DNA of 64,000 bases from Desulfosporosinus orientis DSM 765 (GCF_000235605.1 NC_016584.1:2468001-2532000); one strand, 5' to 3'. Shown: positions 16,914-26,125, counted from the first letter of the stretch. Notes: generated by a model not told the origin, from the letters alone. Made by a program: numbers and translations.

Positions 16914-18260
16914 ATGTCCAAACTCAGAAAAGTAACGTTAGTCAGTGTTTTAGCTGTAGGATGGTTAGTCGCTGGGGGTATACTATTAAATGTTCCAGTA
17001 GCAAATGCTGCTTCCATGCAAGCTAATCAAAAGCCCGGTCTGCGACTTGGACAACAGGATCAAAAGCCCGGTCTGCGACTTGGACAACAGGATCAAAAGC
17101 CCGGTCGGCGACTTGGACAACAGGATCAAAAGCCTGGCCGGCGACTTGGACAACAGGTGCAACAACCGTCGCTTGATGAACTGTCCGTACCGGATGATCT
17201 TACGGCTACAGTTGAAAGTTCCAGCGAAATATACTTAGATTGGGATTCCGTTAGTAATGCAACATCCTATGATATTTACAGAGCAACTTCTTTTTCCGGA
17301 ACATACACCAAAGTTGATACCGTTACAACCACAAGTTATACCGATGATGATTTGTCCGATGATACAACCTACTATTATAAAGTAAAAGCAGTAAACAGTT
17401 CAGGAACCAGCGATTACTCATCAGTAGTTCATGCAACAACTTCTGATGAACTGTCCGTACCGGATGATCTTACAGCTACAGTTGAAAGTTCCAGCGAAAT
17501 ATACTTAGATTGGGATTCCGTTAGTGATGCAACATCCTATGATATTTACAGAGCAACTTCTTTTTCCGGAACATACACCAAAGTTGATACCGTTACAACC
17601 ACAAGTTATACCGATAATGATTTGTCCGATGATACAACCTACTATTATAAAGTAAAAGCAGTAAACAGTTCAGGAACCAGCGATTACTCATCAGTAGTTC
17701 ATGCAACAACTTCTGATGAACTGTCCGTACCGGATGATCTTACGGCTACAGTTGAAAGTTCCAGCGAAATATACCTAGATTGGGATTCCGTTAGTGATGC
17801 AACATCCTATGATATTTACAGAGCAACTTCTTTTTCCGGAACATACACCAAAGTTGATACCGTTACAACCACAAGTTATACCGATAATGATTTGTCCGAT
17901 GATACAACCTACTATTATAAAGTAAAAGCAGTAAACAGTTCAGGAACCAGCGATTACTCATCAGTAGTTCATGCAACAACTTCTGATGAACTGTCCGTAC
18001 CGGATGATCTTACAGCTACAGTTGAAAGTTCCAGCGAAATATACCTAGATTGGGATTCCGTTAGTGATGCAACATCCTATGATATTTACAGAGCAACTTC
18101 TTTTTCCGGAACATACACCAAAGTTGATACCGTTACAACCACAAGTTATATCGATGATGATTTGTCCGATGATACAACCTATTATTATAAAGTTAAAGCT
18201 GTAAACAGTTCAGGAATAAGCGATTACTCATCAGTAGTTCATGCAACTACTGAAGACTAG
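16914..18260 (+). CDS. Secreted fibronectin type III repeat protein
   Basis: A 448-residue exported protein. The signal peptide is clear (basic start, hydrophobic core, cleavage near VANAAS at about 33). Next come four 11-residue repeats (DQKPGLRLGQQ or DQKPGRRLGQQ, about residues 38-82). Four fibronectin type III domains of 90 residues follow (from about 87, 177, 267 and 357), each with D-W-D-S-V-S, Y-D-I-Y-R and TYYYKVKAVNSSG strands. The domains differ by only a few residues, so they are recent duplications. There is no sortase motif, S-layer domain or catalytic domain, so it may be a released adhesin-like protein or the truncated tail of one. GAGGAGG precedes the ATG. Confidence 0.88.
   Translation: MSKLRKVTLVSVLAVGWLVAGGILLNVPVANAASMQANQKPGLRLGQQDQKPGLRLGQQDQKPGRRLGQQDQKPGRRLGQQVQQPSLDELSVPDDLTATVESSSEIYLDWDSVSNATSYDIYRATSFSGTYTKVDTVTTTSYTDDDLSDDTTYYYKVKAVNSSGTSDYSSVVHATTSDELSVPDDLTATVESSSEIYLDWDSVSDATSYDIYRATSFSGTYTKVDTVTTTSYTDNDLSDDTTYYYKVKAVNSSGTSDYSSVVHATTSDELSVPDDLTATVESSSEIYLDWDSVSDATSYDIYRATSFSGTYTKVDTVTTTSYTDNDLSDDTTYYYKVKAVNSSGTSDYSSVVHATTSDELSVPDDLTATVESSSEIYLDWDSVSDATSYDIYRATSFSGTYTKVDTVTTTSYIDDDLSDDTTYYYKVKAVNSSGISDYSSVVHATTED
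17028..17159 (+). repeat. Four 33-bp tandem repeats
   Basis: Units begin at 17028, 17061, 17094 and 17127 with CAAAAGCCCGGTCTGCGAC or a close variant, encoding the 11-residue basic QKPG repeat. Confidence 0.9.
17174..18253 (+). repeat. Four 270-bp tandem repeats (Fn3 units)
   Basis: Each unit starts GATGAACTGTCCGTACCGG, at 17174, 17444, 17714 and 17984. Units differ by a handful of bases, far less than expected for old duplications, so unequal crossing-over or gene conversion is recent or ongoing. Confidence 0.95.
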
Positions 18261-18271
18261 TAACAATATAT

Positions 18272-18319
18272 GGAACCTCCGAAACTAAAATTTATTGAGT
18301 TTTGGAGGTTCTTTTTTTA
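18272..18319 (+). terminator. Terminator of the Fn3 gene
   Basis: GAACCTCC pairs with GGAGGTTC with further pairing of AAACT and GAGTTT inside, followed by seven T. It lies right at the end of the IS66 debris. Confidence 0.85.
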
Positions 18320-19036
18320 TAAAAACAAAAAAGAAGATAAATTTGCCGAATGAGTTCCCGGAATGCTTCATCGCTGAGGCGCTCGCCTTTATAAACACCG
18401 TCTTCCACCAGACGATCGTCAATCAATCTTGCAAATTCATCGTCTTCACGGGCCATCTTCTGGTAGCGTTGTCTTTCCATCGGGCATACCGCCAGTTGTT
18501 TTTCAAGGTCAAACAGCGCGTCGCAATAGTGTTTTCCGCGCAGGGCTAAAGACCCCTCCCGGTCTTTTTCTGGGAGAGCTTTCGCCGCTATAACCGTCCG
18601 CATGCAAATATCCGGAAAAACTCTTCAGAAATTCGGCTGGGCGGCGGGCTTTTCGATCCGGCTGGTATTCATACAAGATAATCGGCTGTCCGGTATCCCC
18701 GCTGGTCCGGTATAACCACATATAGCTCTTGGATTGAGCAGATTTCCCTGGTTCCCGTAGCACTTGCAGAGTGGTTTCATCCCCATGCAATACCTGCCGA
18801 GCACAAAGCCTGCGACGCAGTTCACGGTAGATGGGCTCCAGCCAATCCTCGGTGCTTTTCAACACCCAGTTGGATAAGGTTTGTCGCGAAAGTGTTATTC
18901 CCTGGCGCAAAAAGGCTTGCTCCTGCCGGTACAGCGGGGCCCCCATGACAAACTTTTGCGTGATGATGTGCGCTACTGCCTCCGGTGAGGTAAAGCTACC
19001 TTTGATGACAAAAACTAAGACTAATCGAAAGCGCAA
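18292..19036 (-). mobile_element. Truncated IS66-family transposase remnant
   Basis: Minus-strand text has IS66 transposase features: APLYRQEQAFLRQGITLSRQ, the DDE-associated LHGDETTLQVL and SYMWLYRTSGD, then LHADGYSG. The frame then breaks, and a second frame continues with ALPEKDREGSLALRGKHYC up to the C-terminal third. A deletion removed the part between ADGYSG and ALPEKDRE, and both ends are missing. No inverted repeats were found. It is not functional. Confidence 0.8.
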
Positions 19037-19120
19037 GGGATTAGCTAGCAGCTCGCGATAAGCTGATCACCTTGAAAAGTTCAGTATTGGATGTCATGTA
19101 AATATGAGGAGGAGTATTCA

Positions 19121-19207
19121 ATGCAGAAGGTATCAAGCGTATGGCAAGGCGGCCCAAAAAATAGTGTTTTTTTAATCAAGATGTTAATTTCTAGCCTGTT
19201 CGTGTAA
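19121..19207 (+). other. 28-codon ORF, start of a truncated gene
   Basis: ATG with a very strong ribosome-binding site (GAGGAGGAG) encodes 28 residues beginning MQKVSSVWQGG, then runs into the 3' end of the convergent Trx-CcdA gene. It is probably the surviving 5' end of a gene cut by the IS66-associated rearrangement. Confidence 0.4.
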
Positions 19208-20306
19208 AGAAATATAAACCCAATACTATGAGAAGGCCGCCACTAAGTAATGTAATATAGTGGCTCCATCTTTGTAAGCGCGGCAAACTCTTTAGCACAG
19301 CTGTAAAGGTTCCGGCGATAATCAACGGTAACCCATGCCCAAGTCCATAAATAAAGAGCAGCAATCCTCCATACCAAAGAACACCTTGACCGGCTACATA
19401 AGTCATCAAAACCGCTAATACAGGAGTGGCACAAGGTGAAGCAACTAACCCAAACAATAAGCCCACTCCAAAAGATCCCAGAACTCCGCCCTTTTTCTCG
19501 GGCATAGCCTGTAAACCCGGCAAATTGATATTAACAACGCCAATTAGCTGTAACCCCATAATAATGGAGAAAAGAGCAATGATATAAAGCCAGGCGGAGC
19601 CTATCTGGCCAAAGGCTTTACCTAAAAGTGAGGCTGCTATGCCCAACATAGCAAAGGTCGTGGCAAGGCCCAGGACAAAGGACATTGAGGTTATAAACCC
19701 CTTGGTCTTAGAGGGCTTTTCCAAGCCGCCGATATACCCTAGCATGACGGGTAACATAGATAATATACAGGGGCTTAGGCTGGTCATTATTCCCCCTAAG
19801 AAAACAAAAAGTAAAATGGTTAAACCGCCATTAGACAAAACACGCGGCAGAGTATCGTTAAAGAACGATTCGTACCAAGAAGCGTTTGGATTGCCGGAAT
19901 TGAGGGCATTATCCAAGACGCTTTTACTTTGAGGGCCAGAAGCACTGTAAGTGATTTGGCCTTGCTGATCCAGCACAAAAAAAGCGGGGATATAGTAAAT
20001 GTTAAATTGTCGGGCAAGATCCTGTCCTTGAGGATCGTCGATATCAGCGACAATAAAGTTGACCTTATCTCGGTATTCTTTCTCTAGAGCCAGCACCACG
20101 GGCTCCATGCTCTTACAGCTGGGTCACCATTTGGCATAGAATTCTAAAAAAGTCAGTTTCCCAGATTTTTGAGCGTCTTGGAAAGCAACCATTGGTTGAT
20201 TGGTTGGATGGAATTCCGAAGGGCTTGAGTATCTGGGAATTATTAATGCCATTATGGACAAAATGGCAACCGTTAGTATGATTAGGACCTTGGTTTTTGT
20301 CTTCAT
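19191..20306 (-). CDS. Thioredoxin-CcdA fusion with in-frame UGA (probable selenoprotein)
   Basis: Read through one UGA, this is a 371-residue membrane redox protein. Residues 7-23 form an N-terminal anchor. A thioredoxin domain (about 40-135) carries FLEFYAKW-U61-PS-C64, with the usual cis-Pro segment YYIPAFFVL. A six-helix CcdA domain (about 155-370) carries its two redox cysteines in SLSPCILSMLP (about 180) and ASPCATPVLA (about 292). UGA (20126-20124) replaces the first Cys of the CxxC motif, and the frame continues without interruption on both sides. A stem-loop with G in the apical loop starts 16 bases after UGA. AAAGGTG seven bases upstream supports the ATG at 20306. Likely role: moving reducing equivalents across the membrane. 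The alternative, a sequencing error or nonsense mutation, is weakened by the same UGA in the decayed copy at 12.6 kb. Confidence 0.85.
20085..20107 (-). promoter_or_regulatory. Candidate bacterial SECIS stem-loop
   Basis: On the minus strand UGGAGCC pairs with GGCUCUA (one G-U), closing the nine-base loop CGUGGUGCU. The loop starts 24 bases after the UGA and has G at its second position, as reported for bacterial SECIS elements (G in the first two loop positions, loop 16-37 bases from UGA). Confidence 0.6.
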
Positions 20307-20445
20307 AATCCACACCTTTATCATTTTATCAAGGCTGCAGCCCTTAAGTTGAGATCAACTCCTATTATGACAGAAGCACCGATTGCGGTCAAAGCAAGGT
20401 ACCATGGCAGTTACCCCATAACCACACTGAATTGACGAGGATAGG

Positions 20446-20488
20446 AAGAATCGAATTCCCAAGCCGAGGGCCTGGGAATTCGATTCTT
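20446..20488. terminator. 16-bp hairpin downstream of the HdrD-like gene
   Basis: AAGAATCGAATTCCCA pairs perfectly with TGGGAATTCGATTCTT around an 11-base loop. It lies between the end of the Fe-S oxidoreductase gene and the promoter of the Trx-CcdA gene, both on the minus strand. The U tract is poor. The rest of 20307-20613 shows no gene. Confidence 0.55.
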
Positions 20489-20613
20489 TACGTTATCATT
20501 CAGATGCAATTTGTAACTGTTTAAGAAATATTGGTTTGATCACCCCTAACCGTTTATTTAAAAAATCTAAATCATCTCTATTTTACTTTTAACGGTATTC
20601 CGTTTCAGCAATA

Positions 20614-22653
20614 TTATATACAACCTTCTAAAATTTCGGAAATATCGAGAGCTTTTAAGGCTTCTCCCGCTTCATGAGACGCTATTCCGTCGACGATCAT
20701 GGTTAAGCAGAAAGGACATGCGGTACCTACATAATCTGTCTTAGCGGCAATTGCTTCGTTGGTACGCATGACATTAATGCGTTTGCCTTCATGTTCTTCC
20801 AGCCACATTCGACCGCCGCCGGCCCCACAACAGAAGCTTTTTTCACCAGTATGAGCCATTTCTTTTATTTCAAGGCCAACAATTTTGAGCAATTCACGGG
20901 GTTGAGCATATATCTGATTATATCGGCCTAAATAACAAGAATCATGATAGGTAATTGATTTTCCGGAAATATTGTTTAGCTTAAGTTTTCCGGATTTTAT
21001 GAGCTCAAGCAAGAAGGTTGAATGGTGCACGACTTCGAAATTCCCGTTGAATTGAGGATACTCATTTTTAAGAATGTTGAAGCAGTGAGGACATTGAGTG
21101 ATAATTTTCTTAACCCCATACCCCTTCATGACTTCGATGTTTTCTGAGGCTAATGTATAAAACAAGTATTCATTTCCTAATTTACGGGCAGAGTCACCAC
21201 AGCATTTTTCTTCGTTACCTAAGATTGCAAAATGAACACCTGCCGTTTGTAACAGTTTGACTAAGGCAGCGGAGACTTTCTGGTTACGTGCATCAAAGGC
21301 ACCTGAACAGCCAGGCCAATATAAATATTCAGCTGTAGGATCTTCTTCGAAGGTTTTTACTCCTAATCCTTTTAAAAAGTCGACCCGTGATGTCCAACCG
21401 ATGCCCCAGGGATTCCCGTTATTCTCCATATTTCTGAAGGCTAGCTGAGCCTCAGCAGGGAACCTGCTTTCCATTAAGACTAAATGTCGTCTCATATCAA
21501 TCGTTTTATCAACATGCTCGACGAAAACTGGGCATTGCTGTTCACAAGCACGGCACGTGGTACAGGACCATAAGTCTTCCTCAGGAATAACTTCACCTAT
21601 GAGAGAACGTACCGGCAGTTCGACGGTCTCTTCGGTTGCAGCGGTTTCGGCTTCCGCTGTTTGATTGGCTAAAGCGTCTTTCTGTGCGGCTTTAACGGCC
21701 GTACCTGTTTCTTCCATTAAAACCCGCATATCCTGAATGATTTTTTTGGGATTTAAGTGTTTACCGCTTAAATAAGCCGGACAGTTATCCTGGCAACGTC
21801 CGCAACGTAAGCAAGCATCCGTATTGAATAACGTTTTCCAGGAAAATTCGCGAAGCCGGCTTTTCCCGAAGGTTTCCAGGCTTTCGTCTTCAAAATCTAT
21901 AAGCTCGGGGATTCCCATGGGTCCTCTGTTGCGGAAAACCATATTTAATGGCCCTAATAGCACATGGAACAGCTTCGAATAAGGGAAGTAAGCGATGAAC
22001 GACATTGCCAAGAGCAGATGGAACCACCATAAAAATCTATGCAATGAAAGTAACTGTGCCTGATTGAGAGATGCTTTGAGGGGAATTGACAGCCATTGGC
22101 CAATAAATCCCCATCCGGCCCAGGGATCAGGTGCTGCCGCAATACGAGCTCCTTCAATTAGGAAGCCGGTTAGTAGTATTATAAATATTAAGGCTAGTGT
22201 GATTGCGTCATCCGTTTTATTGTCCAGGCGATCGGGTCTTTGGATATAGCGGCGATATGCTGCTATTAGGATACCGAGGATTGCCGCCAATCCAAAGAGA
22301 TTTGCGGTCAGCTTGATAAACAGATAAAGCCATCCATGGAATATTTGTAAGCCAAAGTCAGCTTGCAAAGTAATCATTGCTGTTGCAAAGGCTAAGAATA
22401 CAAATCCCCAAAAAATACAAAGGTGCATAATTCCCGGATAAGAATCTTTTAGAATTCTCTTATGCCCGAATCCATAGACAATAATATCTTTTATGCCTTG
22501 CCATAGATTTTTCCAGCGATTCTCAGGCTGACCTAATTTCCAAAGTGACACTCGTTTGTACACTCCGTAGCCGAAGAAAATAAGTGCAATGATGAAGAAC
22601 AAATAGAGCCAGTGCTCTCCTTCAATGTTCCAATATACTTGACGTGTGGCCAT
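20614..22653 (-). CDS. Membrane-bound HdrD-like Fe-S oxidoreductase
   Basis: A 679-residue fusion of an N-terminal integral-membrane NarI-type domain (about 1-245, five to six helices with haem-ligand-like His) and an HdrD/GlpC-type cytoplasmic part. The latter has two 4Fe-4S motifs (CLRCGRCQDNCP and CTTCRACEQQCP) and two CCG domains (WPGCSGAF with EEKCCGDSARKLG; HDSCYLGRYN with SFCCGAGGGRMW). Such proteins take electrons from EtfAB/acyl-CoA dehydrogenases or dithiols to the menaquinone pool. GAGGAG favours the second ATG (22653). It lies upstream of the Trx-CcdA gene on the same strand, possibly both in thiol/electron flow, though a 300-base gap separates them. Confidence 0.9.
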   Translation of the reverse strand: MATRQVYWNIEGEHWLYLFFIIALIFFGYGVYKRVSLWKLGQPENRWKNLWQGIKDIIVYGFGHKRILKDSYPGIMHLCIFWGFVFLAFATAMITLQADFGLQIFHGWLYLFIKLTANLFGLAAILGILIAAYRRYIQRPDRLDNKTDDAITLALIFIILLTGFLIEGARIAAAPDPWAGWGFIGQWLSIPLKASLNQAQLLSLHRFLWWFHLLLAMSFIAYFPYSKLFHVLLGPLNMVFRNRGPMGIPELIDFEDESLETFGKSRLREFSWKTLFNTDACLRCGRCQDNCPAYLSGKHLNPKKIIQDMRVLMEETGTAVKAAQKDALANQTAEAETAATEETVELPVRSLIGEVIPEEDLWSCTTCRACEQQCPVFVEHVDKTIDMRRHLVLMESRFPAEAQLAFRNMENNGNPWGIGWTSRVDFLKGLGVKTFEEDPTAEYLYWPGCSGAFDARNQKVSAALVKLLQTAGVHFAILGNEEKCCGDSARKLGNEYLFYTLASENIEVMKGYGVKKIITQCPHCFNILKNEYPQFNGNFEVVHHSTFLLELIKSGKLKLNNISGKSITYHDSCYLGRYNQIYAQPRELLKIVGLEIKEMAHTGEKSFCCGAGGGRMWLEEHEGKRINVMRTNEAIAAKTDYVGTACPFCLTMIVDGIASHEAGEALKALDISEILEGCI

Positions 22654-22778
22654 GCTCATCTCTCCTCATTTGATCCGCGCAGCATACCTGAACAAGCGCT
22701 TTGCAGATCGAATTTATGTTTTAGAATCTTCTGTTTTTGTTAAGCTAAGGGTAAAACAGACTGTAGAGTTTATGTTTA

Positions 22779-22883
22779 TTAATTTTCCGTTTTATTACAA
22801 AAATCACAAATTCCTTCGATTTCGAGGGTATACTTTCCAATTAATGATTCAGGTACTATTAAAATTTCCAGGGGTAAAGCCAT
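22779..22883 (-). other. Possible 34-codon Cys-pair miniprotein
   Basis: The frame encodes MALPLEILIVPESLIG, then a C-x2-C pair in EGICDFCNK, and stops. A different frame just upstream has the better ribosome-binding site (AAAGGAG). It could be a frameshifted small zinc-binding protein. Support is weak. Confidence 0.25.
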
Positions 22884-22929
22884 TGACAATGCTCTTCTTT
22901 TCCATATTTGACAACTCCTTTTCATAAAT

Positions 22930-23400
22930 ATATCCTATGATGAGAACTACATTTTTTATTTAACAACTATCAACTTTTTGATAAATACAAGAAAACGATC
23001 GCTAAAAAGCCCTGTTTCAAAGGGGTTTTTCATAATGGACTAATTGTTCTAATAATTCATACTAGTTTTACTGCTTTAATTATACCCTCAGACATAATAA
23101 ACATCAATGGCATTTGGCGTTTTTGGAAAGATTCTACAAACGAATATCTCGATTTGAGTATTGATAATATTTATGGACATCGAGCGTTTCCAAAGCTATT
23201 TGAGACAAAATTAACCTTGTTCATCTCTTAGATATAATCCCGTCCGACGATGCGGAAATAAGAGTCCGGCAGGTGACATCGAGGTTGGAGGGAAAATTAG
23301 TACCATGGCAAACTACCTCGGCTTAAAATATCGGATATTGTTTGCGGTATTATTAACTTGTAAAAATTATCTGGTGTTATTAAAAAAAGCTCCTTTATGA
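22930..23400. other. Non-coding or decayed stretch
   Basis: No intact gene. A hairpin CCCTGTTTCAAAGGGGTTTTT lies near 23008-23030. A frame without start codon (about 23040-23230) reads like a membrane-protein tail ending RAFPKLFETKLTLFIS, and is probably a relic. Confidence 0.35.
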
Positions 23401-23402
23401 TG

Positions 23403-23447
23403 AAAAACCGACTGCCGGCAGTTGGACGCTGCCGGCAGTCGGTTTTT
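23403..23447 (+). terminator. 19-bp terminator hairpin
   Basis: AAAAACCGACTGCCGGCAG pairs perfectly with CTGCCGGCAGTCGGTTTTT around TTGGACG. The CTGCCGGCAG core recurs in the hairpin at 32910. It stands 25 bases before the first large palindrome. Confidence 0.8.
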
Positions 23448-23472
23448 CAGTCAGAGAGCAGGAGGTAACCTG

Positions 23473-23522
23473 CGGGCTTGTACCAAGAATCTTACGCGCG
23501 TAAGATTCTTGGTACAAGCCCG
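23473..23522. repeat. Large palindrome, copy 1 (50 bp, perfect)
   Basis: CGGGCTTGTACCAAG... to its complement with centre ACGC|GCGT. Outer flanks (AGAGAGC before, GCTCTC after) also pair. Confidence 0.95.
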
Positions 23523-23593
23523 GGAGGAGGCTCTCACTAATTTTAGCAAACAGGGTTTATTGAAATAATGGATTTAACATTGTTCTGGATTTT

Positions 23594-23779
23594 TCAGCTG
23601 ATATCAAGAAGTCGTTTAAGAAGTGACGAAAATTCAGCAGTATCGACGTTAATCTCAAGAATTGTTTCGTCCTTGGGATCATCGGGATACATCACAAAGG
23701 TTAGTTTACCGGGTTCCGATTCAAAGATTTCGAGCACATTTTTATCATCAATGATTTCAATCTTAAGCTTACCGGACAT
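23594..23779 (-). CDS. 61-aa acidic small protein
   Basis: Starts MSGKLKIEIIDDKNVLEIF and ends SSLLKRLLDIS. AAAGGGG lies nine bases before the ATG. The composition is that of a small alpha/beta cytoplasmic protein, with no family recognised. It is on the minus strand, followed upstream by the DUF2892-like gene in the same direction. Confidence 0.6.
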   Translation of the reverse strand: MSGKLKIEIIDDKNVLEIFESEPGKLTFVMYPDDPKDETILEINVDTAEFSSLLKRLLDIS

Positions 23780-23865
23780 ATAAACAACCCCTTTGTGATG
23801 ATAAACGAAGATTAACGCAACTCAATATTTTCGCGGGTTGACCAACCCATTATGTCATAAACAAT

Positions 23866-24036
23866 TCAGTAACCAATAGCAGCTTCTAGTAGGTTGAAGA
23901 GACCAAGGATATTAGTTATGGTTGCTATCCATCCTGTGATAAATCCCATTGCGGCTAAACCGAATAAAACCAAGCTAATAACAACACGTATTCCTCTGTC
24001 TAAAGCGCCTAGATTTCTCTGAAAGTTAAGTTCCAC
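23866..24036 (-). CDS. YgaP-type small membrane protein (DUF2892)
   Basis: A GTG start with TGAGGA upstream opens a 56-codon frame: ELNFQRNLGALDRGIRVVIS then a helix, then GFITGWIATITNILGLFNL and LEAAIGY. The N-x-G-x-x-D-R-x-x-R start and the LxNL..A.xGxCP-like end fit the DUF2892 inner-membrane family, which has two helices. It stops before the usual Cys-Pro. Confidence 0.65.
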   Translation of the reverse strand: MELNFQRNLGALDRGIRVVISLVLFGLAAMGFITGWIATITNILGLFNLLEAAIGY

Positions 24037-24152
24037 AATACATTCCTCACATTTAATAAAGATATGTTAATCTTTCCCTAAAAACTGAAGGGTATTCCTT
24101 GAGACAGATATGCTAAATGGCAGAAAATGCAATGTCATTCTTCCCTTGGTGT

Positions 24153-24460
24153 GACGATTTTTTACCCGTGGGAGCCCTGAACTTGACGCTGTGGTCGTTA
24201 AGGTTTGAGAGTTTGAGCGTAAAACTACTACAATAGGTACTATGGCTGGTTCCACAGATGGTAGTGCAGCAGGTTAATTTAGAAAAAAACCTTTATATAG
24301 TGAAGAGGACAGCCAACAGCTATGTCCCTGCCGGCTGTTTCCTTTTCCCTTTAAACAGTTAAGCCTGGGGAGGGTCATAAAGATCATTCAAGCCTCCTGC
24401 TTGTCATGACATAGTTTAGGGATTGACGGGTGTCCTGGGGAGGGGGGGTAACTGGTAGGG
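24153..24460 (+). repeat. Repeat block duplicated at 32772-33620 (copy A, deleted form)
   Basis: From CCGTGGGAGCCCTGAAC through the AAGCCTGGGGAGGGTCATAA segment to the edge of the palindrome, the sequence follows 32772-33620. It lacks the interval with the DUF2922 and DUF1659 genes, which is absent between GGTCATAAAGATC and AAGCCTCC. The embedded small gene is degraded here. Confidence 0.85.
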
Positions 24461-24505
24461 GTTGTACCAAGAATCTTACGCGCGTAAGATTCTTGGTACA
24501 AGCCC
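24458..24505. repeat. Large palindrome, copy 2 (48 bp, one mismatch)
   Basis: Core TTGTACCAAGAATCTTACGC and its complement. Flanking CCTGGG and CCCAGG, then GGGTG and CACCC, extend the stem outwards. It lies 78 bases before a DUF3102 gene. Confidence 0.93.
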
Positions 24506-24582
24506 AGGAGAAGGCTTTTCACCCTTGCCGGGATAATCCCATATTATGTCATAAATACAGAGAAAGGATCCGGTGAAATAAG

Positions 24583-24882
24583 ATGGGGGATATTATCCCG
24601 GAGCGTACGTCGTTTTTAATCGCGGCTGAAATTAATATCATCAAACACCAAACCGAGAAAATGGTGCTTAACAACTTTATCGAAATCGGCCGGCGGCTGG
24701 CAGAGGCTAAGGGTCTGATCAAGTATGGGGAATGGGGCAAGTGGCTGAAAGAGGAAGTCGGCTTTTCATTGCAGCAGACATCAAGGATTTGGGGCACTTC
24801 TTGTGCTTACAGACTGTCGAACCCAAGATTATATGAATATGCTTATTATACAAAGAGCTCTTTTACCTTCATAAAAGGATAA
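24583..24882 (+). pseudogene. Truncated DUF3102 protein gene
   Basis: The first 66 codons (MGDIIPERTSFLIAAEINII ... EEVGFS) are almost identical to the intact copy at 33748. The sequence then switches abruptly to unrelated residues and ends after 99 codons, losing the coiled-coil two thirds. Confidence 0.85.
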
Positions 24883-24894
24883 AAGAGCTCTTTG
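24851..24894 (+). terminator. 15-bp hairpin terminator
   Basis: CAAAGAGCTCTTTTA pairs with TAAAAGAGCTCTTTG. It overlaps the 3' end of the truncated DUF3102 frame. Confidence 0.8.
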
Positions 24895-24982
24895 TATTAA
24901 TGGCCGTTAAGAGTGATTGAAATTAGATGCTAGGAAATTTTCTCAATGGATTGTATGTCTGTTAGAACTATATAAATCTACT

Positions 24983-25063
24983 TTATAACTTTTTTAGCCA
25001 TTTCGTTAAGCTTTTTGCTATATTTTCTTGCCTAACTCTTTTATACCAGTCGTAAATTGTCAA
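24983..25063 (-). other. Possible 26-codon peptide ORF
   Basis: TTG start with AAAGGAGAG eight to nine bases upstream, encoding a basic, amphipathic peptide (DWYKRVRQENIAKSL, ending TKWLKKL). It may be a genuine peptide gene or the last piece of a lost one. The rest of 24895-25331 shows nothing supportable. Confidence 0.3.
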
Positions 25064-25331
25064 AGTAAGACACTCTCCTTTCAATAAAGACGTGAAATTT
25101 TTCTTACATATTAGTATTATGAGTTAAAATGTTAATATATATTACATGGATCGGCATCATTCATTATCACTGACGTGACAGTGTGAAAAGAGGTGAACAG
25201 CCAGAACACTTTTTGTGTTATCTCGGGTGATACGCCTTATAAATCGTATAATCCTTTGTGGGAAATACATTTCATATTTTTGAAATCTCAATAATATAAA
25301 CTAGCCTTAGAGCTGACCGCGAAAGCCTGGA

Positions 25332-26024
25332 TTATTCTTGTAATCTTTTCTTAAAACTATCAAGCAAGATTTGAAGGCCATAATTGTAATGTTCATCTAT
25401 ATCGTATGTCATATAGTCTGCAAGACTGATGAGTGTTGGATATTGATCCGGAGGCAAATTGCTGAAAAAGATTTTTGCATTGTTCATCACTTCTTGGGCA
25501 CTAATACCTTGTGATTGGGCCATTTGTGACATATGCATTTCATTCTTCACAAAGGAGAGCATATAATCATTTATCAGCATTGATGCCATTAAAATCTCTT
25601 TAGGAGGAAAACCAGCATTAAAGAGGACCTCAAACATTGCCCCGCTAAGAAGAAGTCGTTTTGGTGTTAGTGGAGGAGTTTCCAGCAATACTACAGCAGA
25701 GTCGCGTATGGATAGCAAAGTTGCACGATATTGCATAGCAAAGGAGAGTACCTGATCCTGCCAGGAAAGACCTGGATCTGGCAGGTGCAGTTTACTGCAA
25801 ATACTTTCAGACAATAATTGCAGTAATTCTGCTTTATCCCTAATATGCCAGTATAAAGAGGCGGAACGTATACCGAGTGCTTCTGCTAAGCGACGGGTTG
25901 TCAGTTGTTGAAGTCCCACCTCGTTAAGCAATTCCAGGGCGGTTTGAACTATCTTCTCTATATTTAAAGGTTCACGAGATTTATTTTTGCTCTGCTTTTT
26001 TTCATTACTTTTCTTTGTAGACAT
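25332..26024 (-). CDS. TetR-class regulator with TetR_C domain
   Basis: A 230-residue repressor. A lysine-rich N-terminal tail precedes the helix-turn-helix (about 20-66; LTTRRLAEALGIRSASLYWH). The C-terminal domain resembles that of tetracycline repressors (LTPKRLLLSGAMFEVLFNAG; YGLQILLDSF). The intergenic region holds two sites nearly identical to tetO of Tn10 (CTATCAATGATAG, CTATCATTGATAG). The target is the divergent methyltransferase gene. A fragment of this gene's 3' part recurs at 29381. Confidence 0.9.
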   Translation of the reverse strand: MSTKKSNEKKQSKNKSREPLNIEKIVQTALELLNEVGLQQLTTRRLAEALGIRSASLYWHIRDKAELLQLLSESICSKLHLPDPGLSWQDQVLSFAMQYRATLLSIRDSAVVLLETPPLTPKRLLLSGAMFEVLFNAGFPPKEILMASMLINDYMLSFVKNEMHMSQMAQSQGISAQEVMNNAKIFFSNLPPDQYPTLISLADYMTYDIDEHYNYGLQILLDSFKKRLQE

Positions 26025-26125
26025 TTATTACATACCGCCTTTAGTAATAGTACAGTTATTACAAAATATTTCAACAAATGATGGCCTTTCTATAGCTATT
26101 ATCATATTTTGTAACTATATTTCTA

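Noticed and set aside
17028-18253. Tandem repeats considered as a CRISPR array
   Set aside because: Repeats are contiguous, in frame and coding (11-residue and 90-residue units), with no spacers.
18292-19036. Intact IS66 transposase
   Set aside because: Frame break, an internal deletion and missing termini; no inverted repeats or accessory genes adjacent.
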